A DNA stretch of 33,058 nt from Aquificaceae bacterium. Lineage in GTDB: Bacteria; Aquificota; Aquificia; Aquificales; Aquificaceae. The notes beneath the pieces are model-generated. The model was not told the DNA's origin. It saw only the letters and a list, made by a program, of their open reading frames with translations, and ran no database searches. Below, piece after piece: positions 15,730-23,851 of the stretch (position 1 is the stretch's first letter; every line of letters starts with the position of its first letter). Location: contig WFYI01000012.1 in NCBI GenBank assembly GCA_015490155.1, positions 1-33,058 on the forward strand, written 5' to 3'. The translations under genes were made by a program, and so were the position numbers.

Positions 15730-16959
15730 ATGGCTAAACTCAAAGGGCTTAAGTGCAGGGAATGTGGCAGAGAGTACCCTGTTGAGCCTATACACGTATG
15801 TGAGTTCTGCTTCGGACCCCTCGAGGTAGTTTACGATTACAAGGAGATTAAAAAAAACATAAGTAGGGAAAAGATAGAGGGTAGGGAGAAGAGCCTGTGG
15901 AGGTACGTGGAGCTTCTACCCGTGGAAAACCCGACCGTAGGACTCACGGCGGGCTTCACACCCCTGAGAAAAGCGGAGAATCTCGGAAAGGTTTTGGGAT
16001 TGAAGAATTTGTACATAAAGGACGACTCTGTGAACCACCCAACGCTTTCTTTCAAAGACAGGGTTGTCTCCGTAGCAATATCCAAGGCTAAGGAGTTCGG
16101 TTTTGATACGGGAGCATGTGCCTCAACCGGGAACTTGGCTAACTCGGTAGCTTCCCATTGCGCTCAAGCGGATATGAACTGCTTTGTCTTCATACCCGCA
16201 AACCTTGAGACTCAGAAGATAATAGGAAGCCTTGTATTTAACCCCACAGTTGTAGCTGTAGAGGGCAATTATGACGACGTAAATAGATTATGTTCGGAGA
16301 TAGCAAACGACTTGGGTTGGGCTTTCGTAAACATAAACATAAGACCCTATTACGCCGAAGGCTCCAAGACCCTTGCCTTTGAAGTTGTTGAACAGCTCGG
16401 CTGGAAGGCACCCGACGTTGTTGTAGCTCCCGCAGCTTCCGGCTCGCTGTACACAAAGATATGGAAAGGACTTAAAGAGCTTAAAGAAGTGGGATTGATT
16501 GATACTGTGAACACCCGTATGTTAGGGGCGCAGGCTCTCGGATGCTCCCCGATTGCCCAGGCTTGGAAGGAAGGGAGGGACTTTATAAAGCCCGTTAAAC
16601 CGGATACGATAGCCAAGTCCATAGCTATAGGAAACCCTGCGGACGGAATATACGCCCTGCAGGTGGCAAAGGAGAGCGGAGGGCTGTGGGAAACCGCTAC
16701 AGACTCGGAGATAATCGAAGCTATGAAGCTCCTTGCGGAAACGGAGGGCATATTTACGGAAACCGCAGGAGGAACAACCATAGCGGTACTCAAGAAGTAC
16801 GTTGAGCAGGGTGCTATAAGCCCGGAGGAGACGGTGGTAGCATACATAACAGGGAACGGGTATAAAACCATGGAGGTCTTACAGGGACAACTTCAGGAGC
16901 CTGTGAAGATACTTCCTACGTTGAAAGATTTTAAGGAAAAGGTTTTAGCAAAGGTTTAA
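15730..16959 (+). CDS. thrC: Threonine synthase with N-terminal zinc ribbon
   Basis: PLP fold-type II enzyme converting O-phosphohomoserine to threonine. 409 residues. Cys9/Cys12 and Cys24/Cys27 (CREC...CEFC) form an N-terminal ribbon, as in many archaeal-type ThrC. The PLP Lys is Lys109 in HPTLSFKDRV; GACASTGNLANSVA is the phosphate/substrate loop, and AGGTTIAVLKKY lies near the C-terminus. A strong Shine-Dalgarno is present. It is followed 19 bases later by a CysO-like sulfur carrier, so an alternative role as a fold-type II sulfur-incorporating enzyme deserves thought, although the motifs fit ThrC best. Confidence 0.92.
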   Translation: MAKLKGLKCRECGREYPVEPIHVCEFCFGPLEVVYDYKEIKKNISREKIEGREKSLWRYVELLPVENPTVGLTAGFTPLRKAENLGKVLGLKNLYIKDDSVNHPTLSFKDRVVSVAISKAKEFGFDTGACASTGNLANSVASHCAQADMNCFVFIPANLETQKIIGSLVFNPTVVAVEGNYDDVNRLCSEIANDLGWAFVNINIRPYYAEGSKTLAFEVVEQLGWKAPDVVVAPAASGSLYTKIWKGLKELKEVGLIDTVNTRMLGAQALGCSPIAQAWKEGRDFIKPVKPDTIAKSIAIGNPADGIYALQVAKESGGLWETATDSEIIEAMKLLAETEGIFTETAGGTTIAVLKKYVEQGAISPEETVVAYITGNGYKTMEVLQGQLQEPVKILPTLKDFKEKVLAKV

Positions 16960-16978
16960 ATTCTCAGGAGGTAGGAAT

Positions 16979-17275
16979 ATGGCTGTTACCGTTAGAATAC
17001 CCACACCTCTGAGGAGGTTAACCAACGGACAAGGAGAGATAGAGGTAGAAGCCGGGACGATAAGAGAGGCGATAGAGAAATTAGAAGAGCAGTATCCGGG
17101 TTTTAAAGAGAGGCTCCTTGACGAAAATGGAGAGGTACGCAGGTTCGTAAACCTCTATCTGAACGACGAAGACATAAGGTTTCTTAAAGGAGTTGAAACA
17201 GAACTCAAGGACGGAGATACCCTATCAATTGTCCCCGCCATAGCGGGAGGTAAAGGAAATATTCAAGAGCTTTAA
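16979..17275 (+). CDS. CysO/MoaD-like small sulfur carrier with a tail after Gly-Gly
   Basis: Ubiquitin-fold sulfur carrier, 98 residues. It resembles Mycobacterium CysO more than MoaD or ThiS: VTVRIPTPLRRLTNGQ at the start and RFVNLYLNDEDIRF in the middle correspond to the same blocks in CysO. The C-terminus reads PAIAGG followed by KGNIQEL. Carriers need a terminal Gly-Gly to be adenylated, so the seven extra residues would have to be removed (JAMM-type proteases do this in some CysO-like systems). No such protease or E1-like activator is in the window. AGGAGGT at 16966-16972 is a strong ribosome site. The last 51 bases overlap the convergent gdhA. Confidence 0.88.
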   Translation: MAVTVRIPTPLRRLTNGQGEIEVEAGTIREAIEKLEEQYPGFKERLLDENGEVRRFVNLYLNDEDIRFLKGVETELKDGDTLSIVPAIAGGKGNIQEL

Positions 17276-18436
17276 GGCTCTGAAGTAGTAAAACTCCTTT
17301 GCGTTCTTGAGACTTTCGGAAGATATTTCCTTAACGAGTTGGGAAATTTTTTCTCGCAGTTTGTACTCTATCTCCTTATCTTCGTGAAGTTCACCCTTTC
17401 CCTTTAACCACTCGTAATAGCTTACAAAGGCACCCCCTCCGTTCGCAAGTATGTCCGGAATGAGAAATATCCCCTTGTCTCTAAGAATCTTACAAGCCTC
17501 GAAGGTAACGGCTAAGTTGGCTCCTTCAACCAAAACTTTAGAAGACAGATGCCCTGCATTCCCTACGTTGATTACACCTTCCCTCGAAGCCAGAACGAGT
17601 CCATCAAAGCTGTAGTTTAGAAACTCCCCCGGACTGTTAATGTACTTGCCATACTCAGACAGAGACTTCCTACTCCTCTTGAGATTTACAAGTTCCGAAA
17701 GCTCCAGTCCCTTCTCGGAAATCAAACCTGCAGAGGAATCTGCCACACCTACGACCCTGTACCCTAATCTCTGAAGGGTCAGAGCAGTGTTTATACCCAC
17801 GCTTCCGAAACCGTGTACCGCTACCCTTTCAACGCCAAGGTTAAACCTTTCGTTGAACTCGTGCAGGGAGTAGGCAACCCCGTAGCCGGCAGCTTTACTC
17901 CTAAAGGCTATACCTCCCTTGTTTTCAGACTTTCCCACGGAAACAGAGTAAACCCTCCTTCCCACGAGTTTGGAGTACTCGTCCGCTATGGTATCCATAA
18001 TACTGCTTCCAGCTCCCATGTCAGGTGCTATAACGTCTACATCTTCGCCTATATCCCTCTGAAGTTTGTCTACAAAGCCCCTTACAACATTTTCAAGCGC
18101 ATTCTTAGACACAGAACGGGAGTCGAGCTTTATACCCCCCTTTGCACCACCGAAGGGTATACCGTAAAGAGCTTGCTTTAAGCTCATTAATACCGCAAGC
18201 TCTTTGAATAGCTCTAAAGATACGTCGCTGTGAATTCTGAAACCTCCTTTATAAACTCCCGTAAAGCTCTTGTGATGTACCCTAAAAGCCTCAACCGTTC
18301 TGAGCTTACCGGAATCCCAAAAGCTTATAGCCACAGATACGGCCCTATCGGGAACACTCAAGAACTCGTAGAATTCCCCCCACCCGTCTCCTACCTCAGA
18401 TTCAAGAAGTTCCTTTATATACTCAATAACCCTCAT
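17225..18436 (-). CDS. gdhA: Glutamate dehydrogenase (Glu/Leu/Phe/Val family)
   Basis: Interconverts glutamate and 2-oxoglutarate plus ammonia with NAD(P). 403 residues, slightly shorter than the usual 415-425. Seen: VYKGGFRIH, LMSLKQALYGIPFGGAKGGI with the catalytic-type Lys99 in GGAKGG, IAPDMGAGSSIMDTIADEY, and the nucleotide-binding VAVHGFGSVGINTA. ILANGGGAFVSYYEW is a typical C-terminal block. It is the last gene of a five-gene minus-strand run, and its start overlaps the preceding gene by 14 bases. Leucine or phenylalanine dehydrogenase activity is less likely but not excluded. Confidence 0.9.
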   Translation of the reverse strand: MRVIEYIKELLESEVGDGWGEFYEFLSVPDRAVSVAISFWDSGKLRTVEAFRVHHKSFTGVYKGGFRIHSDVSLELFKELAVLMSLKQALYGIPFGGAKGGIKLDSRSVSKNALENVVRGFVDKLQRDIGEDVDVIAPDMGAGSSIMDTIADEYSKLVGRRVYSVSVGKSENKGGIAFRSKAAGYGVAYSLHEFNERFNLGVERVAVHGFGSVGINTALTLQRLGYRVVGVADSSAGLISEKGLELSELVNLKRSRKSLSEYGKYINSPGEFLNYSFDGLVLASREGVINVGNAGHLSSKVLVEGANLAVTFEACKILRDKGIFLIPDILANGGGAFVSYYEWLKGKGELHEDKEIEYKLREKISQLVKEISSESLKNAKEFYYFRALKLLNISFTSRYGGDN

Positions 18437-18878
18437 CCTCTAACGATAGGTAGCGCCTTATCCTGTCCAGCAGGTACGCCATATCTTGCTTATTTTCGAA
18501 GCTTATCGTCAATCTATCGATACCGGGGAAGTGAATTATGAGCCTACCGTCGTCCTTAACTTCTATGAAGTTGATACTCTTTATGGGAATTATGTAGTAG
18601 GACTTTGTGCCAAAGTACTTGATTATCCCGTCCTCTACTATGAAGTCCGCGTCTTCCTGCTTGCCATCTTTATCCGAGGAAAACTCCTCCAGCTCCTTTT
18701 GTTTTCTGGCTATTTCCTTAAAAAGATGTATAACCTGTTTCTCAGAAAGTATATTCTTCCTGACAAGGGTTACGAATATATCCTCGTTTTCCGGCTTTCC
18801 TTCCAAAATTCGGGGGACATCTTCCTCTCTGATTATCCCCTTCTTTAAAAGCTCCTTTATGATAAATTCGTCGTCCAT
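18423..18878 (-). CDS. Unknown protein, helical N-terminus plus beta-rich C-terminus
   Basis: Not recognised with certainty. 151 residues. The N-terminal half has two similar units (IKELLKKGIIREEDVPRIL and TLVRKNILSEKQVIHLF) reminiscent of the N-terminal domain of GspE/MshE-type ATPases, which in some relatives binds c-di-GMP. The C-terminal half (about 78-150) is beta-rich with a final helix (YYIIPIKSINFIEVKDDGRL...YLLDRIRRYL), resembling a small PH-like domain. It is soluble, has no signal peptide, and lies between a methyltransferase and gdhA with a 14-base overlap into gdhA. Confidence 0.75.
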   Translation of the reverse strand: MDDEFIIKELLKKGIIREEDVPRILEGKPENEDIFVTLVRKNILSEKQVIHLFKEIARKQKELEEFSSDKDGKQEDADFIVEDGIIKYFGTKSYYIIPIKSINFIEVKDDGRLIIHFPGIDRLTISFENKQDMAYLLDRIRRYLSLEDEGY

Positions 18879-18881
18879 CCA

Positions 18882-19511
18882 CTACATACCGGGAGGTATA
18901 CGGAAGGGAACTTCGTGGAGCGGGTTTTCCTCCTCTTGGGGTACTACTGCGTAAACCCCGTAACAGTACTTACCTATCTCAACCACCCTTCCTACCCTCA
19001 CGCCGGAGTCGTCGAGGATAAGTCCCACCTCCCATTCCGATAGCACCTCTTCGGGGGGAGGTCCTTTATCCCTCTCCTCTTTCTTCCATTCTATTATACC
19101 TACAAGCCCGAAGGGCTTTGAAACTCTCTTGATTTCCTCCACAAATCTCCTCGGGTCTTCGAGTTCATGGAAGGTAAACACCATAAGTGTAAAGTCTACA
19201 GAGCTATCCGGAAGGGGTATGTGGTTCTCCTCGGATTTGATAAGCTGGACATTCTCAAGTTTATGTTCTTCAACTTTCTTCTCCGCAAGTTTAAGCATCT
19301 CCTCCTGGATATCAACTCCGTAGACCTTTCCCTTCTCTCCCACGAGTTTTGAAAGGTAGGGTAGGAAAAATCCCGTGCCAGTTCCCAAGTCCAAGACCGT
19401 TAGTCCTTCTCTTATTCCGAACTCTTTAAAGGTCTTCTCGGGATCAAAAAGCTCTAACCTTGAAGGGTCATCGAGTTTATGTGCCTTTTCCGGGTTAAAC
19501 TTGTGCGCCAT
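18882..19511 (-). CDS. Class I SAM-dependent methyltransferase
   Basis: 209 residues. Motif I is TVLDLGTGTGFFLPYL (SAM-binding Gly-rich loop), followed by KVYGVDIQEEML with the acidic residue binding the ribose, and FTLMVFTFHELEDP in the motif IV region. This is the UbiE/Methyltransf_11-like group; substrate unknown. Its first 17 bases overlap the end of scpA, and 3 bases separate it from the next gene. Confidence 0.87.
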   Translation of the reverse strand: MAHKFNPEKAHKLDDPSRLELFDPEKTFKEFGIREGLTVLDLGTGTGFFLPYLSKLVGEKGKVYGVDIQEEMLKLAEKKVEEHKLENVQLIKSEENHIPLPDSSVDFTLMVFTFHELEDPRRFVEEIKRVSKPFGLVGIIEWKKEERDKGPPPEEVLSEWEVGLILDDSGVRVGRVVEIGKYCYGVYAVVPQEEENPLHEVPFRIPPGM

Positions 19512-20127
19512 CTTCTACCTCCATTATTTCAATTAACAAATCTCCGTAAGGCTTTTCCTGATAAAGCTCAATTTTACCTTCAAAATATAGGTACATAAGA
19601 GCCATAAATTGGGGGACAAAGTTTCTTTTGTCAAGAAAGTTTATAAACTCAAGCCTCCTACCAACCTCAAGATTTTTAAAAAATTCCCACAGGTTCTCTA
19701 AGACATCTTCAAATCTCGATACGTGTAGTGGGATTTTCCTTCCGCCTCTTTTCTTAGAGTAGCCCTTCTTTCTTCTCCTTACTACCTTTTGTATCTTATC
19801 TATGTTCTCGGCTATCTCTTCCTGAATTTCCTGTCCCTCCTCCTCGAACATATCCACAAGCTCTTGGAGTGTGAACCTGTTTTTCCTGTTTATCTTCTTC
19901 TCGGGCTTGGGGAACAGAACCTCCACCTTTTTCCTTAGAAGGAATGAGGCGGCGAGGATAGCCCTTGCGGGAACTCTGAGGTCTAAGATTTCCCTTTTCC
20001 TGATTTCTTCCATGTACAGATTGGCAAGCTGAACTATGTCAACGTTCCAGGGGTCGAGTTTGCCCTCCCGTATCAGAGGAACTATGAGCGCAAAGGGGTG
20101 TTCATCTTCAATCACAAAGCCTTTCAT
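19495..20127 (-). CDS. scpA: Segregation and condensation protein A
   Basis: Kleisin subunit linking the SMC ATPase heads with ScpB in the chromosome condensin. 210 residues: the N-terminus PFALIVPLIREGKLDPWNVDIVQLANLY is the family signature (given in part), then RVPARAILAASFLLRKKVEVLFP. A basic/acidic middle (100-145) is followed by a winged-helix-like C-terminus (FINFLDKRNFVPQFMALMYL). ATG overlaps the mazG stop as ATGA. ScpB and SMC are not in the window. Confidence 0.93.
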   Translation of the reverse strand: MKGFVIEDEHPFALIVPLIREGKLDPWNVDIVQLANLYMEEIRKREILDLRVPARAILAASFLLRKKVEVLFPKPEKKINRKNRFTLQELVDMFEEEGQEIQEEIAENIDKIQKVVRRRKKGYSKKRGGRKIPLHVSRFEDVLENLWEFFKNLEVGRRLEFINFLDKRNFVPQFMALMYLYFEGKIELYQEKPYGDLLIEIMEVEDGAQV

Positions 20128-20924
20128 CCCACAACCCCCTTAGCCTCAAGCCAAAGCTCGTCCATCTCTTTCAGGCTCATATTCTCAAGTCGTTTACCAA
20201 GCTCTTTTGTTCTTCTTTCTAAGTACTGAAACCTCCTGATAAACCTATCGTTAGCTTTCTGGAGAGCTTCCTCCGCATCGACGTTCAGAAACCTCGCAAG
20301 CTCCACCACGGCGGTAAGTATGTCCCCGACCTCGTGTTCTATGTTTTTTACGTCACCTTCCTCTATGGACTCTTTAAGCTCCTGCACCTCTTCCTTGAAC
20401 TTATCAAAGACCTGCTCTATGTTTTCGAAGTCAAAACCCACAGAAGAGGCTTTGTCCTGAAGCTTCTGAGACCTCCTGAGTGCAGGGAGGTGCTTAGGTA
20501 TTCCATCGAGTATGCTCTCCCTGTTTTCAAGTTTCTTTTTCTCCCAGTTCCTTAAAACCTCTTGGGGGTCTGCGTCACCGAACACGTGGGGATGTCTATC
20601 TATCAGCTTGCGGACGAGCGTATCTATAACCTCCTCAACGGTAAAGGCTCCCCTCTCCTTGGCAATTTGGGAATGAAATACGGGTTGCAACAGTAAGTCT
20701 CCTAACTCCTCCTTGAGTTTTCCGTCGTCCCCTTCGTCTATAGCTTCCAGAACCTCGTAAGCTTCCTCTATCAGATACTTTTTGAGGCTCTCGTGCGTTT
20801 GCTCCCTGTCCCAAGGACACTTTTTTCTAAGCTCCTCCATAACTCTGAGTAAGTCTTCAAAGGAATACTTTTCCCTCTCCTTCTTATTCATGTTATTTGA
20901 AAATTTAATAGTCCTTTCCCACAT
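20124..20924 (-). CDS. mazG: Nucleoside triphosphate pyrophosphohydrolase
   Basis: All-alpha NTP pyrophosphatase that hydrolyses NTPs to NMP and PPi. 266 residues with two MazG domains. The first has CPWDREQTHESLKKYLIEEA, EVLEAIDEGDDGKLKEELGD and the metal-binding E-x-x-E...E-x-x-D pattern; the second has EEVQELKESIE and HEVGDILTAVVELARF. The start may be 11 residues later (ATG at 20891), which fits the usual N-terminus better; TATTAA lies shortly before it. Divergent from ktrB. Confidence 0.93.
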   Translation of the reverse strand: MWERTIKFSNNMNKKEREKYSFEDLLRVMEELRKKCPWDREQTHESLKKYLIEEAYEVLEAIDEGDDGKLKEELGDLLLQPVFHSQIAKERGAFTVEEVIDTLVRKLIDRHPHVFGDADPQEVLRNWEKKKLENRESILDGIPKHLPALRRSQKLQDKASSVGFDFENIEQVFDKFKEEVQELKESIEEGDVKNIEHEVGDILTAVVELARFLNVDAEEALQKANDRFIRRFQYLERRTKELGKRLENMSLKEMDELWLEAKGVVG

Positions 20925-20970
20925 TTCAAGTTCCCAAGTTTTTAATTAGACTTCACCTGAAGAAGGCGGT

Positions 20971-20976
20971 TAAAAT
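20971..20976 (+). promoter_or_regulatory. -10-like TAAAAT before ktrB
   Basis: TAAAAT ends 6 bases before the GTG start, which places the predicted transcription start on the GTG. There is no Shine-Dalgarno in TCTACT. TTAGAC at 20946-20951 is a possible weak -35 (19-base spacing). Confidence 0.35.
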
Positions 20977-20982
20977 TCTACT

Positions 20983-22317
20983 GTGAGGGTTAGCCTGAAC
21001 CCTTCGCAGGGTATACTCCTATCGTACTTGCTTCTCATAGCCTTCGGAACCCTCTTACTTTACCTACCTATTTCCCACCGCGGTAGCTTAGAGCTTATAG
21101 ACGCCTTTTTCACTTCCACATCTGCGGTTACAGTTACCGGCTTAACGGTGGTCGATACGGGCAGAGATTTTACGCTCTTCGGTCAGCTGGTAATACTTTT
21201 CCTAATACAGATAGGGGGGCTGGGATACATGACCCTCGCTACCTTCTTCCTAATAACACTGGGCAGAAGGATAGGACTTAAGGACAGGATGATTTTATCG
21301 GAAGCTTTGAACTATCCGGGACTATACGGGCTCGTAAGGTTTCTGAAAAGGGTGGTTATCTTAGTCATAGCAGTTGAGTTCACGGGCTTTTTACTCCTAT
21401 TTGCCCATTGGTATAAGGAGTTCTCACCGGAAAAAGCCTTCTGGCTATCTCTTTTTCATTCCGTATCCGCTTTCAACAACGCAGGTTTTTCTCTGTTCCC
21501 AAATAACCTCATGGATTACAGAGGAGACCTGTACTTGAACCTCGTAGTTAGCCTATTAATCCTTATAGGTGGCTTGGGCTTTTTCGTAATAAACGAGCTT
21601 TTACTTCTCTTGAGGGGGAGCATCAACCGATTATCTACTCACTCAAAGCTCGTTTTATCTATATCAGGGCTGTTAGTGGTTCTCGGAGCTTTGGGGATAT
21701 TTATTACCGAAGCGTTCCATTACGGCGGGCTTTGGGCTTTAAATCTAAAGGAAAGAGTTATATCCTCTTTTTTCCTGAGTATCTCGAGCAGGACTGCAGG
21801 CTTTAACACCGTTGATATACCTTCTCTCTCGGAATCAACACTCTTCCTCTTAATCCTCCTGATGTTTATCGGTGCTTCTCCCGGAGGGACCGGTGGAGGC
21901 ATCAAAACAACTACCTTTTCCGTTATAGTGCTTGCCGTCTTTTCTTACGTAAAAGGTAGGTCTGAGGTGGTGGTTTTCAAAAGAAAGGTTCCGGATGTTC
22001 AGATACACAGGGCTATGGTGATACTATCCCTATCCGCTCTGTACATAGCGTTTATAAACCTACTAATAGACAGGATTGAGGAAAAGGACTTTCTCTCAAC
22101 TCTATTCGAGGTAATATCCGCCTTCTCCACGGTCGGGCTTTCCGTAGGTAGCATGGGAGGACTGAGCTTCTCCGCTGGGTTCTCAGATTTAAGCAAGGTC
22201 TTAATAGCTATCACTATGATTGTGGGCAGAGTAGGAGTCCTGAGCTTTGCCATAGCCCTCATAGGTAGGGAGAGGAAAAGCGGTCTGAAACACGTTGAGG
22301 GTAAGATACTGATATGA
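20983..22317 (+). CDS. ktrB: K+ uptake channel subunit, KtrB/TrkH family
   Basis: Inner-membrane K+ (possibly Na+-dependent) transporter subunit. 444 residues, a KtrB-like size, starting at GTG. Four pore repeats are visible, each with a selectivity-filter Gly: SAVTVTGLTV (Gly53), SAFNNAGFSL (Gly168), SSRTAGFNTV (Gly273) and SAFSTVGLSV (Gly385). GASPGGTGGGIKTT (298-311) is the intramembrane gate loop region. The C-terminus overlaps ktrA as ATGA, so the pair is translationally coupled. Confidence 0.94.
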   Translation: MRVSLNPSQGILLSYLLLIAFGTLLLYLPISHRGSLELIDAFFTSTSAVTVTGLTVVDTGRDFTLFGQLVILFLIQIGGLGYMTLATFFLITLGRRIGLKDRMILSEALNYPGLYGLVRFLKRVVILVIAVEFTGFLLLFAHWYKEFSPEKAFWLSLFHSVSAFNNAGFSLFPNNLMDYRGDLYLNLVVSLLILIGGLGFFVINELLLLLRGSINRLSTHSKLVLSISGLLVVLGALGIFITEAFHYGGLWALNLKERVISSFFLSISSRTAGFNTVDIPSLSESTLFLLILLMFIGASPGGTGGGIKTTTFSVIVLAVFSYVKGRSEVVVFKRKVPDVQIHRAMVILSLSALYIAFINLLIDRIEEKDFLSTLFEVISAFSTVGLSVGSMGGLSFSAGFSDLSKVLIAITMIVGRVGVLSFAIALIGRERKSGLKHVEGKILI

Positions 22318-22973
22318 GGAATAAGCTCTTCGGTGTCATAGGTCTAGGTAGGTTCGGCTCTTCCGTTGCGAAAACCTTGGCTGAATCCGGCGTAGAAGTT
22401 ATAGCCATAGACAACCGGGAAGAACAGGTGAGGAGGGTAAGCGAGCTGGTCACTCAAGCTTACGTCGTTGATGCCCTTGACGAAAGGGGACTTGAGGAGG
22501 CAGGTATATTTAACGCGGACTGCGTGGTAGTAAGCATAGGTTCCAACGTGGAGGCAAGCATACTTACGGTCGTAATACTCATAAGCAGAGGTATCAAGGA
22601 GGTTATAGCAAAGGCTATAAATCCCCTTCACGGACAGGTCTTAAAGCGTCTCGGTGTTAAGAGGGTCGTTTACCCAGAAATGGAGATGGGTGTAAAGTTA
22701 GCCCGTTCCTTACTCGTAAGCGGTATAGTGGAGGAAATACCCTTCGCCGAGGGCTACAGCATAGTAGAGCTTAAGGTTCCAAGGTGGCTATACGGTAAAA
22801 CTCTGAAGGAATCGGATTTAAGAAACAAGTTCGGTATAACCGTCCTTGCCGTGAAGAGGGGAAGCGAGGTTATAGTCAACCCGAAAGCTCACGAAAAACT
22901 CATCGAAGGAGATACGGTACTTATACTCGGCAGAGAGGAAAAGGTTTTAAAACTCGGTTCTATGGAAGACTAA
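22314..22973 (+). CDS. ktrA: K+ uptake regulatory subunit, KtrA/RCK
   Basis: Cytoplasmic gating ring subunit of the Ktr system. 219 residues: RCK_N Rossmann domain with FGVIGLGRFGSSVAKTL (GxGxxG at 10-15), IAIDNREEQV with the ribose-binding Asp, VVDALDERGLEEAGI, and VKRVVYPEMEMG; then an RCK_C domain (about 140-215) with GKTLKESDLRNKFGITVLAV. The length equals typical KtrA (single RCK) rather than TrkA (two). Its last 4 bases overlap the convergent ferritin-like gene. Confidence 0.94.
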   Translation: MRNKLFGVIGLGRFGSSVAKTLAESGVEVIAIDNREEQVRRVSELVTQAYVVDALDERGLEEAGIFNADCVVVSIGSNVEASILTVVILISRGIKEVIAKAINPLHGQVLKRLGVKRVVYPEMEMGVKLARSLLVSGIVEEIPFAEGYSIVELKVPRWLYGKTLKESDLRNKFGITVLAVKRGSEVIVNPKAHEKLIEGDTVLILGREEKVLKLGSMED

Positions 22974-23851
22974 TCCCCGTCTATGCCTCCTACGGTCAAC
23001 CTCCTCATACTTCTGAAAAACTCTAAGAGCTTCTGTTTGTGGTAATCTTCCTGTTTCTCTATAAACTCTAAGAGTTTTTTTACCTTGGGGTTCTTTATTC
23101 TCTGAGCTTCCTTGAGGTAGGTTTCCTTAGAGCGCTCTTCAAAGGCAATACCCTCACTGACGCGCTCAGGCAGAGACACCTCTTTCGGAGGAGATAGGTC
23201 TGCGTCAATCTTGGGAGTTCCTCCCAGGCTTCCTATCTCCTCTCCGAGCCAACCCATGTGAACCATGCTCTCTACGGCAAGGTCTAACATTATGTCCTTG
23301 TATTCACAGTCCTTTGAGTGGAAGAACTGGTAAAGGTAGTCTATTATTATTCTGTACTCCTCTTGGAGGAGCTTATTTAAAAGCTCAACGGTCTCCGTGT
23401 CCACTTCGGTCTCTCTTCCTTCCTCTTCGCGAAGACTCTTGGCTTCCTCTAAAAGCTCTGTAAACTCTTCCCTATGCTGGGTCTCGTCGTTTATCACCCT
23501 CTCAAGGAGCTTCTTTACGGAGTCGTCTTTAACGACTTCTAACTGTTGAGAATAGACCTTTATTGCGTGTTCCTCTGCGTTAACGTCGTTTTGAAGCATA
23601 GACTCCACGGAATCCCCAATCTGAATTGCCTCCTCTACTCTGCCGAGGCTAACCTCCCCGCCCAGTTTGACTACTTTCTGGGCAAACCACTTTAGGTGCC
23701 TCATCTCTTGCCTGACTATAGTCTCTATGTCCTCGGTAAGGGACTTGTTGCCTATTAGAAATATGTGATAAAGGTACTGAACTATGGCAGAATGCTCTAA
23801 AGCCACATCGTACAAAAGGAGTTCTACGGTTTCTCTCTTACTCATTCTCAT
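22970..23851 (-). CDS. Tandem ferritin-like (bacterioferritin-type) protein
   Basis: 293 residues made of two four-helix ferritin-like modules (about 1-140 and 155-285). Module 1 has a full di-iron set: Glu19, Glu49-x-x-His52, Glu93 and Glu123-x-x-His126. Module 2 has Glu164/165, Glu238/239 and Glu268-x-x-His271, but at the position of Glu49 it has Ser195 (with Glu194 one residue earlier and His198 kept), so its site is altered. Likely roles are iron handling or peroxide/oxygen detoxification. Start may be the third residue (ATG at 23845), with TATAAG 8 bases before it. It overlaps ktrA by 4 bases. Confidence 0.82.
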   Translation of the reverse strand: MRMSKRETVELLLYDVALEHSAIVQYLYHIFLIGNKSLTEDIETIVRQEMRHLKWFAQKVVKLGGEVSLGRVEEAIQIGDSVESMLQNDVNAEEHAIKVYSQQLEVVKDDSVKKLLERVINDETQHREEFTELLEEAKSLREEEGRETEVDTETVELLNKLLQEEYRIIIDYLYQFFHSKDCEYKDIMLDLAVESMVHMGWLGEEIGSLGGTPKIDADLSPPKEVSLPERVSEGIAFEERSKETYLKEAQRIKNPKVKKLLEFIEKQEDYHKQKLLEFFRSMRRLTVGGIDGD

